Below, in pieces: positions 8,470 through 15,221 of a DNA stretch of 15,221 nt. This stretch comes from Thermofilaceae archaeon (lineage in GTDB: Archaea; Thermoproteota; Thermoprotei; Thermofilales; Thermofilaceae). Position numbers and translations under genes: made by a program. Location: positions 1 through 15,221 of the forward strand of contig JALURH010000054.1 in NCBI GenBank assembly GCA_027017025.1. Reading direction: 5' to 3'. Positions within the stretch are counted from its first letter, which is position 1, and each line of letters opens with the position of its first letter. The notes below the pieces were generated by a model. The model was given only the letters and a program-made list of their open reading frames with translations. It made no database searches and was not told the origin of the DNA.

Positions 8470-8605
8470 GTGCCTTGAAGCCGGTGAATGAGTGAGGCTA
8501 ATGAATCCTAGATGAACTCCGATTACCTGAGGGGAGCCCTACTCCCGTAGGGTGGTCTGGGAAGAACGGGCCGTAATGGAGCCCAATCGTGCCAGACACA
8601 AAAAG
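8470..8605 (+). ncRNA. Candidate structured non-coding RNA (H/ACA-like 3' end, family unknown)
   Basis: Counting by hand, 8471-8600 is 55% G+C and 8531-8600 is 63%, while 8401-8460 is 30% and 8601-8720 is 25%. In hyperthermophiles such islands typically mark structural RNAs. No reading frame stays open. Visible structure: hairpin CCCTAC-TCCC-GTAGGG (8537-8552); stem GTCTGG/CCAGAC (8555-8560 with 8592-8597) directly followed by ACA (8598-8600); inside it, GGGC/GCCC (8568-8571 with 8581-8584) with 7-base single-stranded sides (8561-8567 and 8585-8591) that resemble a pseudouridylation pocket, 13 bases before ACA. That is close to the archaeal H/ACA layout, but the upper stem is short and I see no clear kink-turn, so the class is unproved. 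A TATA box sits at the right distance upstream, and transcription would converge on the OPT2 gene. It is neither SRP RNA, RNase P RNA, a tRNA, nor a clean C/D guide. The 3' end could extend to the terminator near 8703. Confidence 0.6.
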
Positions 8606-8679
8606 CTATGATCCAACACATGAAAAACAAGGTTGGGAGAAAGATATTTTCTAACAGAATAGTAATTAGATACTTGAAG

Positions 8680-8704
8680 AAAGTTAAAAAATTAGTAACT
8701 TTTT
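8680..8704. terminator. AT-rich inverted repeat, possible two-way terminator
   Basis: AAAGTTA (8680-8686) and TAACTTT (8697-8703) are exact inverted repeats 10 bases apart. On the plus strand a run of five T (8700-8704) follows; on the minus strand a run of six T (8691-8686) lies in the loop. It sits just past the OPT2 stop codon and downstream of the candidate RNA, so it could end both converging transcripts. Archaeal termination depends mainly on T-runs, so the hairpin may be incidental. Confidence 0.4.
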
Positions 8705-8719
8705 AGCTTTAATTTAGTT

Positions 8720-10687
8720 TTAGCCAAGAGCCTTTATCGCTGCTGCTATACCGCTGAATACTGCTCCGAGAAGGCCTCCAGCAGCGGCGCCTGCGAAGAA
8801 TGGTCTCGCTACTTGTTCATCAAGTTTAGTGCCTCCGAGCTTGGTTACTATCCACTTTATGATAAGTATTACTATAGCTGGGTATCCCCATGATAGGTTA
8901 CCATCCGCTGATTCAAGCACAGCTAAGCCTGCAACAATTACGCTGAAGGGTATTGCAAATGCTACTCTACCTCTAATAACTGGGATAGCAGCACCTATTA
9001 CGATTAATATAAGCCAGATAACTAGTTGTTCTGGGTTTGGACCATAATATGTGAACCCTCCCCTCACATAATTCCTAGCTCTTGGTAAGGCGAGGACCCA
9101 CAAGCCCCAGACAAATGATCCAAAGGTCTCATGTGTGAGACCATAGGTGTAATTTAGGTATGCCTGGAAGAACTGTCCACCGAATTGGCCAATAACTAAT
9201 CCTATAATGATAGCAATTAATATGGTTTTGATAGTGTTTACTCTTCCGAGGAACGCAAACCTTGAGCTCTCGAAGAATGCTGATGCACCTATATCACCCC
9301 TAGTGAAAAGTCTGCCAAGCATCGTGAATCCTACCAGAGCTGAAGAGGGTTCTGCAGTGCCGATAAGTCCCAGTGAATACATAGCCTCTCCAACAACCGA
9401 TGAAGCATGCGCATCCCATGTATATTGTAAGTTTACTTCACCTAGCCCTCTTACGCCCCACATTTGCAATATGTATACCAGGAATAAAGATAAGACAAAG
9501 GCTGGTATTACTGGTGCTCCTATGGCTACGCCTATAGCGGTTAGTACTATTACTGTAGCGAATGACATTATCCACTGCATTTGTGGTGAGAGGAAGTCGT
9601 ACTCGGGGTTCTTGTCTTTCATAGTATCAACAATGTACTTATAGGCTGCGATATAACCGCCAATAACACCACCGATTAGTAGAGCTACACCCAGCTGGTG
9701 ATATTTGTAGGGTGATACAAACCATGCAGTGAAGTATAGGTCATCTATAGTCATTGCTGGATCGAAATCTAGGATACCAGCACTGATTAATCCTGGAGTT
9801 ACAACGAAGTCAAATAAGATTGTTATTATAGCTATTGTAATTAATGCATCCATTGGTGCGAAATAGAAGAAGAAGCTCCAGGGGAATACATTAGATATAT
9901 CTATTCCTAATACCGCTCCAGGAAGAAGGCCCCACAGTATACCGCTCTTATCGGGTCTGTCACCAACATATTTAGGCAGGGTTGGTGCACCGGGAAATAG
10001 TGTTGAGACCATGTATCCTTCAGTGAATATTGTTGCTAATATTCCGAATAGTAAACCTACAACTAGCCAATTCCTCCTGCTGCCCAGTACTGGAACCTTC
10101 TCTTCTGGTGGTCTTTCAACAGCCATAGAAACTGCGGTGAATGCGGCCGTGGTTGCAGGGTATGGTAGACGTTCTATTTCTACTATTTGTCTCCTAAGTG
10201 GCATTAGTCCGAATATAGATATTAGGATAAGTACAAAGATTAGTACGAAACCTATTATGAATTGTGGTAGTAGTGCTCCATATGGTGGTGCTGTTTGACC
10301 CTTCATAGCAAGGTCTAGTAATTCCTTGGGAGCACTAAGGAAACCAGGTGTGAATTTAGCATAATCTGGCCACCAGCCTGGAGTCTCTGAGTGACGTGCT
10401 ATAGCTGCTACCCAGAAGAACCATCCTGGGAATGTTGCAGCTGCACCATAAACCATAGCATATATTGCTACGTATTCTGCAATTGAGAACCTAATGTTAG
10501 TATACATTTGTATGATAGCTAGAATTACTACAGTCATTACACTGACTTCAGCAGTAGCTACGAATCCTGTTACAGGACCAAGTATTGAGTCCGCCAGAAC
10601 CAAAGCAATGCTGCCAATTATACCAACGATTATTGCCTTGGGAGTAAAGGCCTTGGGAGCTACTTCCGCTGTTTGCGATTCTCCCAT
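8720..10687 (-). CDS. OPT-family oligopeptide transporter 2
   Basis: A 655-residue integral membrane protein with about 14-16 hydrophobic helices. The OPT signature is the cytoplasmic segment EIERLPYPATTAA (L174-P177 core), equivalent to LPFPTG in the neighbouring carrier. The N-terminus is a short soluble tail, and the C-terminus ends in a small-residue helix rich in Gly/Ala. Large polar loops around residues 110-150 and 355-370 are longer than in the neighbour. Start: ATG 10687 with AGGGGG six to ten bases upstream and a TATA box about 40 bases upstream. It points the same way as OPT1 but is separated by 444 bases containing a probable terminator and an OPT1 promoter, so it is most likely a monocistronic unit. 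Probable role: uptake of peptides; a metal-chelate substrate cannot be excluded. Confidence 0.88.
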   Translation of the reverse strand: MGESQTAEVAPKAFTPKAIIVGIIGSIALVLADSILGPVTGFVATAEVSVMTVVILAIIQMYTNIRFSIAEYVAIYAMVYGAAATFPGWFFWVAAIARHSETPGWWPDYAKFTPGFLSAPKELLDLAMKGQTAPPYGALLPQFIIGFVLIFVLILISIFGLMPLRRQIVEIERLPYPATTAAFTAVSMAVERPPEEKVPVLGSRRNWLVVGLLFGILATIFTEGYMVSTLFPGAPTLPKYVGDRPDKSGILWGLLPGAVLGIDISNVFPWSFFFYFAPMDALITIAIITILFDFVVTPGLISAGILDFDPAMTIDDLYFTAWFVSPYKYHQLGVALLIGGVIGGYIAAYKYIVDTMKDKNPEYDFLSPQMQWIMSFATVIVLTAIGVAIGAPVIPAFVLSLFLVYILQMWGVRGLGEVNLQYTWDAHASSVVGEAMYSLGLIGTAEPSSALVGFTMLGRLFTRGDIGASAFFESSRFAFLGRVNTIKTILIAIIIGLVIGQFGGQFFQAYLNYTYGLTHETFGSFVWGLWVLALPRARNYVRGGFTYYGPNPEQLVIWLILIVIGAAIPVIRGRVAFAIPFSVIVAGLAVLESADGNLSWGYPAIVILIIKWIVTKLGGTKLDEQVARPFFAGAAAGGLLGAVFSGIAAAIKALG

Positions 10688-10722
10688 GGTTTCCCCCTGT
10701 CAGCGTTTTCTTTACCCCAGTT

Positions 10723-10734
10723 CTTATATATTTT
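10723..10734 (-). promoter_or_regulatory. TATA promoter of OPT2
   Basis: On the minus strand 10734-10723 reads AAAATATATAAG, a good TATA box. The start site would lie near 10700, giving a leader of about 12-15 bases that includes the AGGGGG ribosome site. It forms the left half of a 278-base divergent promoter region; the centre of that region (about 10755-10940) is very AT-rich, with no gene, RNA or clear repeat that I can see. Confidence 0.5.
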
Positions 10735-10946
10735 ATTGAATTGTATAACGTCATCTGGCTAATTGCTAAAAATCCTTAATCTTGGAAAAACAAAAACTAT
10801 ATATCATTTTTTATTTTCTCTAGGATAAATATTTAATATATATTTTACTTTATACACTAAATAATCAATTTTTCTACTAAAATAATAACATGTTTTTATC
10901 TGTGTAAACGTTTTTCAACAGGAGGCTAGGCATATTTTTTTAGTTA

Positions 10947-10957
10947 TCTTTTTAAAC
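10947..10957 (+). promoter_or_regulatory. TATA-like element of the C25-type protease gene
   Basis: TCTTTTTAAAC matches the archaeal TATA consensus closely. It lies only 9 bases before ATG 10966 and 15 before ATG 10972, closer than the usual 25-27 bases, so either an upstream AT-rich element (near 10931-10940) is the real TATA box, or the protein starts further in than annotated. Confidence 0.45.
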
Positions 10958-10965
10958 ATATCTAT

Positions 10966-12729
10966 ATGTTTATGCAGGTTAAGTATATAAGAGCTATCAC
11001 ATTGGTAACCGTAATAGCTATCTTAGCAGTAACCCCTCTTAAATTCTGTTCCGCTAAACCGTATAGAGACTATGTCTTAGTGTTTGTTGATAATGTTGAG
11101 GCCTATATCACAGTTGCATCATTTTCCGTGGCGTCAAATTATAAAATAATACCTGTGATGAGTGAAAATGGTCTCCCTGAAAATGCTAGAATACTTGACC
11201 TAAGAAATACTTCATCATTTGAGATAGCAGTGAAGTTATTAAGGGAAAATGAAAATATGATTAGCTTTTCTGGAGTAATTGTTATGGCTGGGATGGAAAA
11301 AATTGATCCCTTGATTCTTTACCAACTCTACCTGAAAAATATGCTTGTAGTAATACATCCAGATATTGATTACGCTAAAAGCTATTTCATCAATTCTGGC
11401 TTAGAAGTTTTTGATACAAGAGGTATTGTTGAATACCAACCCTATCAGGATAGAAGAATTGTTATATGTTTTAAGGGAGATGATACAGCCTATCTTGCCG
11501 CATTTTATTCCATAGCTAAAAACGCGTCACTTCTTTATGTCGAAAGTCCTGAAAAAATTAGGGTATCGGGAGATAATTTGTCAATAACATATGTTATATC
11601 CTTTGAGTTATTGAGAGAGTATGGTATTACAGGTCTATATAAACCGTTAATTGTTTCAAGTAACCAGAGTTACTTTACTGAAAATATAGGTATACTAACA
11701 GCTTTTTCCCTCAAAAGCCTCTCAACATTAATAGCTAGGAACATATATTATTTTTACAGTAAACTGAGTCCACATAATGCTCTCCTAGCTAACCTAGCTG
11801 AGAGTACTATTATAACCGAGAGAATAGCTCATATCCTCGAGCAAGCTGGCATTGAAACTACGTTACTAATTTCTACAGACAGATACGATAACTTGACACG
11901 AGATACTTTCCTCCGAGAGATAAGTAACCATGATATTCTTTTCCTTAATCTACATGGAAATCCCTATGGAATGGCTAAAACTACTACTGGACCATACTTG
12001 ATAACAGCTAGAACTGTTCCTAAGTTAAAGCCCGGCACAATTGTTGTGACTCTTTCCTGTGAAACGTGTAATATAGAGGAAATATACTCTCCTAAAGATA
12101 GCATAGCTATGAGCTTTGTATCCAATGGAGCTATATGTTATATAGGTGCTAGAAGAGTTGAATACGTTGGAGAGCTTGGAACGAGTACTGGATACCCTGA
12201 GGCAATAATTGCCCTACTTCTTTCAGGCTACACCGTAGGAGAAGCTGTGAGATTTATTAATAATATTCATATAAAGGAAATAGGTGGTAAGGAACCTTGG
12301 GTTACTGCATATACGTGTCTCATAGGTGACCCTGATATTAAGTTATCCAATACAAAGGATAAAATAGCTGATTTTAAGTTAGTTAATGATAAACTTATAA
12401 TAAAAACCTTAGAAAAAACTAGTGTAATTGTTGGAAAAATTAAAGTACCATTTACTAGAGATGAAATTAAGGGTTTTGAAATAAAGGATTCCACCGTCAG
12501 GAAAGTATTCGTAATCCTGAGAGAAGAAGGAAAGAACTATCTATACTTTATGTTAACTCGCTTTCCCTCCTATAATGAAGGATTATTTGATAAAGGTGAG
12601 GTAATAGATATAAGGGTGATATATAAGATTAAACTTGAGAATACATTACCTTTATTACTTTTAGTAATAGTGGTATTCCTCTTCCTAGCTCTATTCATAA
12701 AGAAAAGAGCATTGAAAATCAACCGCTAA
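10966..12729 (+). CDS. Secreted, membrane-anchored gingipain-like (C25-type, clan CD) cysteine protease
   Basis: A 587-residue protein. A signal peptide (about 1-30, ending near CSAKP) is followed by an N-terminal region (about 33-270) that I do not recognise, possibly a prodomain. A C25-like caspase-fold domain follows (about 275-460): the catalytic His is H330 in NLHGNPYG, after a hydrophobic strand, and the catalytic Cys is C365 in VTLSCETC, 35 residues later, as in gingipains. Further family marks are a YIGARR strand, the GEAVRFINN helix, and the closing LIGDPDIKL (G454-P456). After a beta-rich stretch (about 465-555) the C-terminus carries one membrane helix (about 562-580) and a basic tail, so the catalytic part should sit outside, held by the anchor. 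Start ATG 10966 or ATG 10972 (6 bases apart); the promoter spacing leaves this open. The family includes lysine/arginine-specific endoproteases, but specificity here is unknown. The acyl-CoA synthetase gene follows after 44 bases in the same direction. Confidence 0.82.
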   Translation: MFMQVKYIRAITLVTVIAILAVTPLKFCSAKPYRDYVLVFVDNVEAYITVASFSVASNYKIIPVMSENGLPENARILDLRNTSSFEIAVKLLRENENMISFSGVIVMAGMEKIDPLILYQLYLKNMLVVIHPDIDYAKSYFINSGLEVFDTRGIVEYQPYQDRRIVICFKGDDTAYLAAFYSIAKNASLLYVESPEKIRVSGDNLSITYVISFELLREYGITGLYKPLIVSSNQSYFTENIGILTAFSLKSLSTLIARNIYYFYSKLSPHNALLANLAESTIITERIAHILEQAGIETTLLISTDRYDNLTRDTFLREISNHDILFLNLHGNPYGMAKTTTGPYLITARTVPKLKPGTIVVTLSCETCNIEEIYSPKDSIAMSFVSNGAICYIGARRVEYVGELGTSTGYPEAIIALLLSGYTVGEAVRFINNIHIKEIGGKEPWVTAYTCLIGDPDIKLSNTKDKIADFKLVNDKLIIKTLEKTSVIVGKIKVPFTRDEIKGFEIKDSTVRKVFVILREEGKNYLYFMLTRFPSYNEGLFDKGEVIDIRVIYKIKLENTLPLLLLVIVVFLFLALFIKKRALKINR

Positions 12730-12773
12730 AGATAATATTACTGTTTTAGGTTGCTATCTAGGGATTACTCTTG

Positions 12774-14903
12774 ATGAATGATTTATACAATCAGGTACTA
12801 AAACTACTAAGACCAAGTAGCGTAGCTGTTATAGGTGCTTCACGTGATCCAGAGAAAATAGGACACCAAGTTGTTAGGAATCTAATTAGAAGTGGGTTCC
12901 CGCGGGAGAAAATATACCCTATAAATCCTAGAGCCTACGAAATCCTTGGACTTAGGTGCTATTCCAGTATTCTCGAAGTACCAGATAAGGTAGATCTAGT
13001 CGTAATTGTTGTTCCTGCCAGAATTGTTCCAAAGGTCCTAGAGGAGGCTGGGAAGAAAGGTGTAGAGGCAGTTGCTATAATTACAAGTGGCTTTAAGGAG
13101 GTAGGTAATGTAGAAGCAGAATTACAGCTAGTAAGGATAGCTAGAAAATATGGTTTTAGGATTCTCGGACCAAATATCGTTGGAATATGCGATACCATTA
13201 GGGGAGTAAATGCTAGTTTCTGCCAGGATCTTCCTAGACCAGGGAATATAGCTTTTATTACTCAGAGCGGTGCCTTAGCCATAGCCCTGGTGGGTTGGAC
13301 CCGTCTTAAAGGTATAGGGTTATCAGACTTGGTAAGTATAGGTAATAAAGCCGATTTAAATGAGATAGATTTCATCGATTTTTTCGGTAGAGATCCATAT
13401 ACAAGAGTAATATCGGCTTATCTTGAGGGGGTAACTGAAGGAAGAAGATTTATTGAAGTTGCAAGAGAAGTTTCTAAGAAAAAACCTATAATAATTTTAA
13501 AAGCTGGAAAAGCCGAGCGTACCATTGGGGCTATAAGATCTCATACCGGCACTCTTGCTGGCTCTGACGCAGCATATGATGCCGCATTCAAGCAGGCTGG
13601 AGTATTAAGAGCACCTACATTTATAGAGCTCTTCGACTGGGCTTTAGCTCTAGCTAAGGCAGAATTACCGAGAGGAGAGAATACGGTTATACTTACCAAT
13701 GGCGGAGGAGCTGGAGTTATGGCTACTGATGCTGCTGAAGAGTGGGGAATAAAACTTATGGATATACCTCCGGATCTAAAAGAGAAACTTAGGAAACATA
13801 TGCCTCCATTTGGCAGTACATTTAATCCGATAGATATAACGGGTATGGCTGGGAGAGAATGGTACAAAGGAGCTATGAAAGAACTACTATTGGATCCACG
13901 TATACATTCGATAGTTGTTCTCTACTGTCACACAGCTATAACCGATCCCAACGATATCGCGGATGCTATTCTTGAAGCTATAAGGGAAACTGATGTCCAG
14001 AAAACAGTGGTTGCTTCATTCATTGGTGGTGAAGAAGTTATGGAGGCTTGTGAAAAGCTTACGAAAAATAATGTGCCTTGTTATGAATCGCCTGAAAAAG
14101 CTATCTCGGCTTTAGGTATACTATACAAATATAAGAAACATAGAGAGAAACTTAGCAAACAGACCATGGTACATCTAAATGTGGATAAGAAACAAGCATA
14201 CAAGATCATTAAAAGAGCTCTTAATGAGGGTAGGTACTCCTTAACCCCGTCTGAAGCAGCTGGTGTTGCATCAGCATATGGGATTCCAGTACTAGAGAAG
14301 ATTCTAACGAATAGCAAAGAGGAAGCCGTAAAAGCTGCAGAAAAAATAGGATACCCAGTGGTACTTGAAATAGAGTCTCCTCAAATTATTCACAAGACAG
14401 ATGTGGGGGGTATAATTCTTAATATCAAAAATAAAGATGAATTATTGAAAGCGTACGATGAAATAGTTGTTAACATAAGGAACAAAGCACCTGATGCTGA
14501 GATTCGAGGAGTTATAGTGAGAAAAATGGTTGAAAAGGGTAAAGAGGTTATTATAGGAATGCATAGAGATCCTATTTTCGGTCCATTGGTAATGTTTGGT
14601 TCAGGAGGTATATTGGTAGAGTTGATAAAAGATGTAGCATTCAGGGTTGCTCCTCTAAGCGTTGAGGAAGCGTACGATATGATTAAAGAGACTAAAGCTT
14701 ATACAATTCTTAAAGGATTTAGAGGAGAAAAACCTACAGACATAGATTCGATTGTTGATACACTCTTAAGGATTTCCAAGCTAGCAAGCGACTTTGAAGA
14801 AATTTCGGATATAGACATTAATCCCTTCTTCGTATATAGTGAAAACAAAGGAGGAATAGCTATAGATATAAAAATACTATTGGAGAGAAAAAGTGATCAT
14901 TAA
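12774..14903 (+). CDS. ADP(NDP)-forming acyl-CoA synthetase, fused alpha-beta
   Basis: Converts acyl-CoA + ADP + phosphate to the free acid + CoA + ATP, the main substrate-level ATP step in archaeal peptide and sugar fermentation; cytosolic. A 709-residue protein with both subunits in one chain. Alpha part: CoA-binding Rossmann domain (about 8-105; SVAVIGAS near the start) and two ligase-type domains to about 460, with the phosphorylated His at H257 in SHTGTLAG. Beta part: ATP-grasp domain (about 475-705), with the second phosphorylated His H540 in IIHKTDVGG. An in-frame TTG at 12771 would add one residue, but starting at ATG 12774 puts the catalytic His at 257, the number known for the Pyrococcus furiosus alpha subunit, so I chose it. 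There is no strong ribosome site; transcription may be shared with the protease gene 44 bases upstream. Acyl substrate (acetate, branched-chain or aryl) cannot be deduced. Confidence 0.95.
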   Translation: MNDLYNQVLKLLRPSSVAVIGASRDPEKIGHQVVRNLIRSGFPREKIYPINPRAYEILGLRCYSSILEVPDKVDLVVIVVPARIVPKVLEEAGKKGVEAVAIITSGFKEVGNVEAELQLVRIARKYGFRILGPNIVGICDTIRGVNASFCQDLPRPGNIAFITQSGALAIALVGWTRLKGIGLSDLVSIGNKADLNEIDFIDFFGRDPYTRVISAYLEGVTEGRRFIEVAREVSKKKPIIILKAGKAERTIGAIRSHTGTLAGSDAAYDAAFKQAGVLRAPTFIELFDWALALAKAELPRGENTVILTNGGGAGVMATDAAEEWGIKLMDIPPDLKEKLRKHMPPFGSTFNPIDITGMAGREWYKGAMKELLLDPRIHSIVVLYCHTAITDPNDIADAILEAIRETDVQKTVVASFIGGEEVMEACEKLTKNNVPCYESPEKAISALGILYKYKKHREKLSKQTMVHLNVDKKQAYKIIKRALNEGRYSLTPSEAAGVASAYGIPVLEKILTNSKEEAVKAAEKIGYPVVLEIESPQIIHKTDVGGIILNIKNKDELLKAYDEIVVNIRNKAPDAEIRGVIVRKMVEKGKEVIIGMHRDPIFGPLVMFGSGGILVELIKDVAFRVAPLSVEEAYDMIKETKAYTILKGFRGEKPTDIDSIVDTLLRISKLASDFEEISDIDINPFFVYSENKGGIAIDIKILLERKSDH

Positions 14904-15221
14904 GATTCCTTCTTTAATTCTTCGACGTATTTCTCAGCGGTCAATAAATCTGTAAATTCTTCAGGATTACTTAGTTCTAATTCATATATCCATCCCTTAT
15001 CGTAAGGATCCTCATTTATTAGTGCTGGATTCATGTCAAGCTCGCTATTAACTTTAGTTATCTTACCCGAGGCTGGAGAATAAACTTCCCCAATGGATTT
15101 TGCTGACTCAACAGTACACGCGAGCTCGCCTTTTTTTATAATTCTCCCACTTGGTGGAAGCTCAACATAAATTATACTTTTTAATTTTTTCTGTGCGTAA
15201 TCAGTTATACCTACTCTAGCT
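14900..15221 (-). CDS. gcvH: Glycine cleavage system H protein (N-terminus outside window)
   Basis: The minus strand is open from the right edge to a TAA at 14902-14900, encoding 106 residues of the lipoyl-carrier H protein. The family pattern is clear: VGITDYAQ, then IYVELPPSG, the lipoylated Lys in VESAKS (usual form ESVKA), YSPASGKI, the NEDPYDKGW segment, and a helical tail. Family length is about 130-150 residues, so only about 25-40 are missing. H protein shuttles the aminomethyl group between the glycine decarboxylase subunits on its lipoyl arm; in archaea it may also take part in lipoate assembly. The gene converges with the acyl-CoA synthetase, and their stop codons overlap (14900-14903). 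Promoter and start lie outside the window. Confidence 0.95.
   Translation of the reverse strand, partial: ARVGITDYAQKKLKSIIYVELPPSGRIIKKGELACTVESAKSIGEVYSPASGKITKVNSELDMNPALINEDPYDKGWIYELELSNPEEFTDLLTAEKYVEELKKES

Noticed and set aside
8484..8532. C/D-box guide RNA reading of GTGAATGA/AGATGAA ... CTGA
   Set aside because: CTGA at 8527-8530 and ATGAA-like boxes occur, but none matches RTGATGA, and no internal D'/C' pair with proper spacing is present.
8455..8705. RNase P RNA or SRP RNA
   Set aside because: The universal P4 sequence (GGAAAGTCC type) and the SRP helix 8 motif are both missing on either strand, and the GC-rich part is only about 135 bases.
9207..9644. 145-codon plus-strand frame inside OPT2
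   Set aside because: Antisense shadow of a strongly membrane-type gene; the composition follows from the opposite strand.
10755..10940. Small gene or RNA in the divergent promoter region
   Set aside because: Very AT-rich with frequent stops, no GC-rich island and no stable hairpin. A GGAGG at 10921 is not followed by a usable start.
13541..13867. 108-codon minus-strand frame inside the acyl-CoA synthetase
   Set aside because: Antisense shadow over conserved ligase motifs; no ribosome site or promoter.
1..15221. CRISPR array, insertion sequence, integrase site or tRNA
   Set aside because: No spaced direct repeats, transposase, terminal inverted repeats or tRNA-like cloverleaf was found on reading both strands.

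Overview
The window looks like chromosomal DNA of a hyperthermophilic, peptide-fermenting crenarchaeon, most likely Desulfurococcales-like (a Staphylothermus/Desulfurococcus/Ignisphaera type of organism). The reasons are the AT-rich DNA, heavy use of AGA/AGG and ATA codons, archaeal TATA boxes 20-30 bases upstream of starts, GGTGAT-type ribosome binding sites, a fused ADP-forming acyl-CoA synthetase, and surface proteins held by an N-terminal signal or a C-terminal membrane anchor. The lineage is inferred; no marker gene is present.

Layout. A membrane-protein C-terminus (1-294, +) enters from the left and overlaps tail to tail with a leftward gene set. In transcription order (right to left) that set is: OPT transporter 2 (10687-8720), an intergenic region with a probable structured RNA on the opposite strand (about 8470-8605), OPT transporter 1 (8275-6350), a 1444-residue M28-like/FtsX fusion protein (6339-2005), and an M1-type metallopeptidase anchored in the membrane (2039-219). 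The last three are tightly packed, with a 10-base gap and a 35-base overlap, and almost certainly form one operon. On the right, a divergent rightward pair encodes a secreted, membrane-anchored gingipain-like (clan CD, C25-type) cysteine protease (10966-12729) and an NDP-forming acyl-CoA synthetase with fused alpha and beta parts (12774-14903). The synthetase stop overlaps the stop of a leftward glycine cleavage H protein gene that runs off the right edge.

Taken together this reads as a peptide-utilisation locus. Two putative extracytoplasmic proteases (M1-like, C25-like) cut proteins or peptides outside the cell, two OPT-family carriers could import the fragments, the acyl-CoA synthetase makes ATP from acyl-CoA produced by amino-acid fermentation, and GcvH belongs to glycine/lipoate metabolism. 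The functional link is inferred from gene order.

The points most worth following are: (i) the M28-like domain of the fusion protein has lost nearly all zinc and catalytic residues while staying in frame, so it looks like a pseudo-peptidase wired to an FtsX-type permease core with no ATPase in view; (ii) an isolated GC-rich island (55-63% G+C against 25-30% on both sides) with its own promoter, hairpins and an ACA-terminated stem, which looks like an unrecognised non-coding RNA; (iii) a gingipain/caspase-fold protease with signal peptide and C-terminal anchor in an archaeon.
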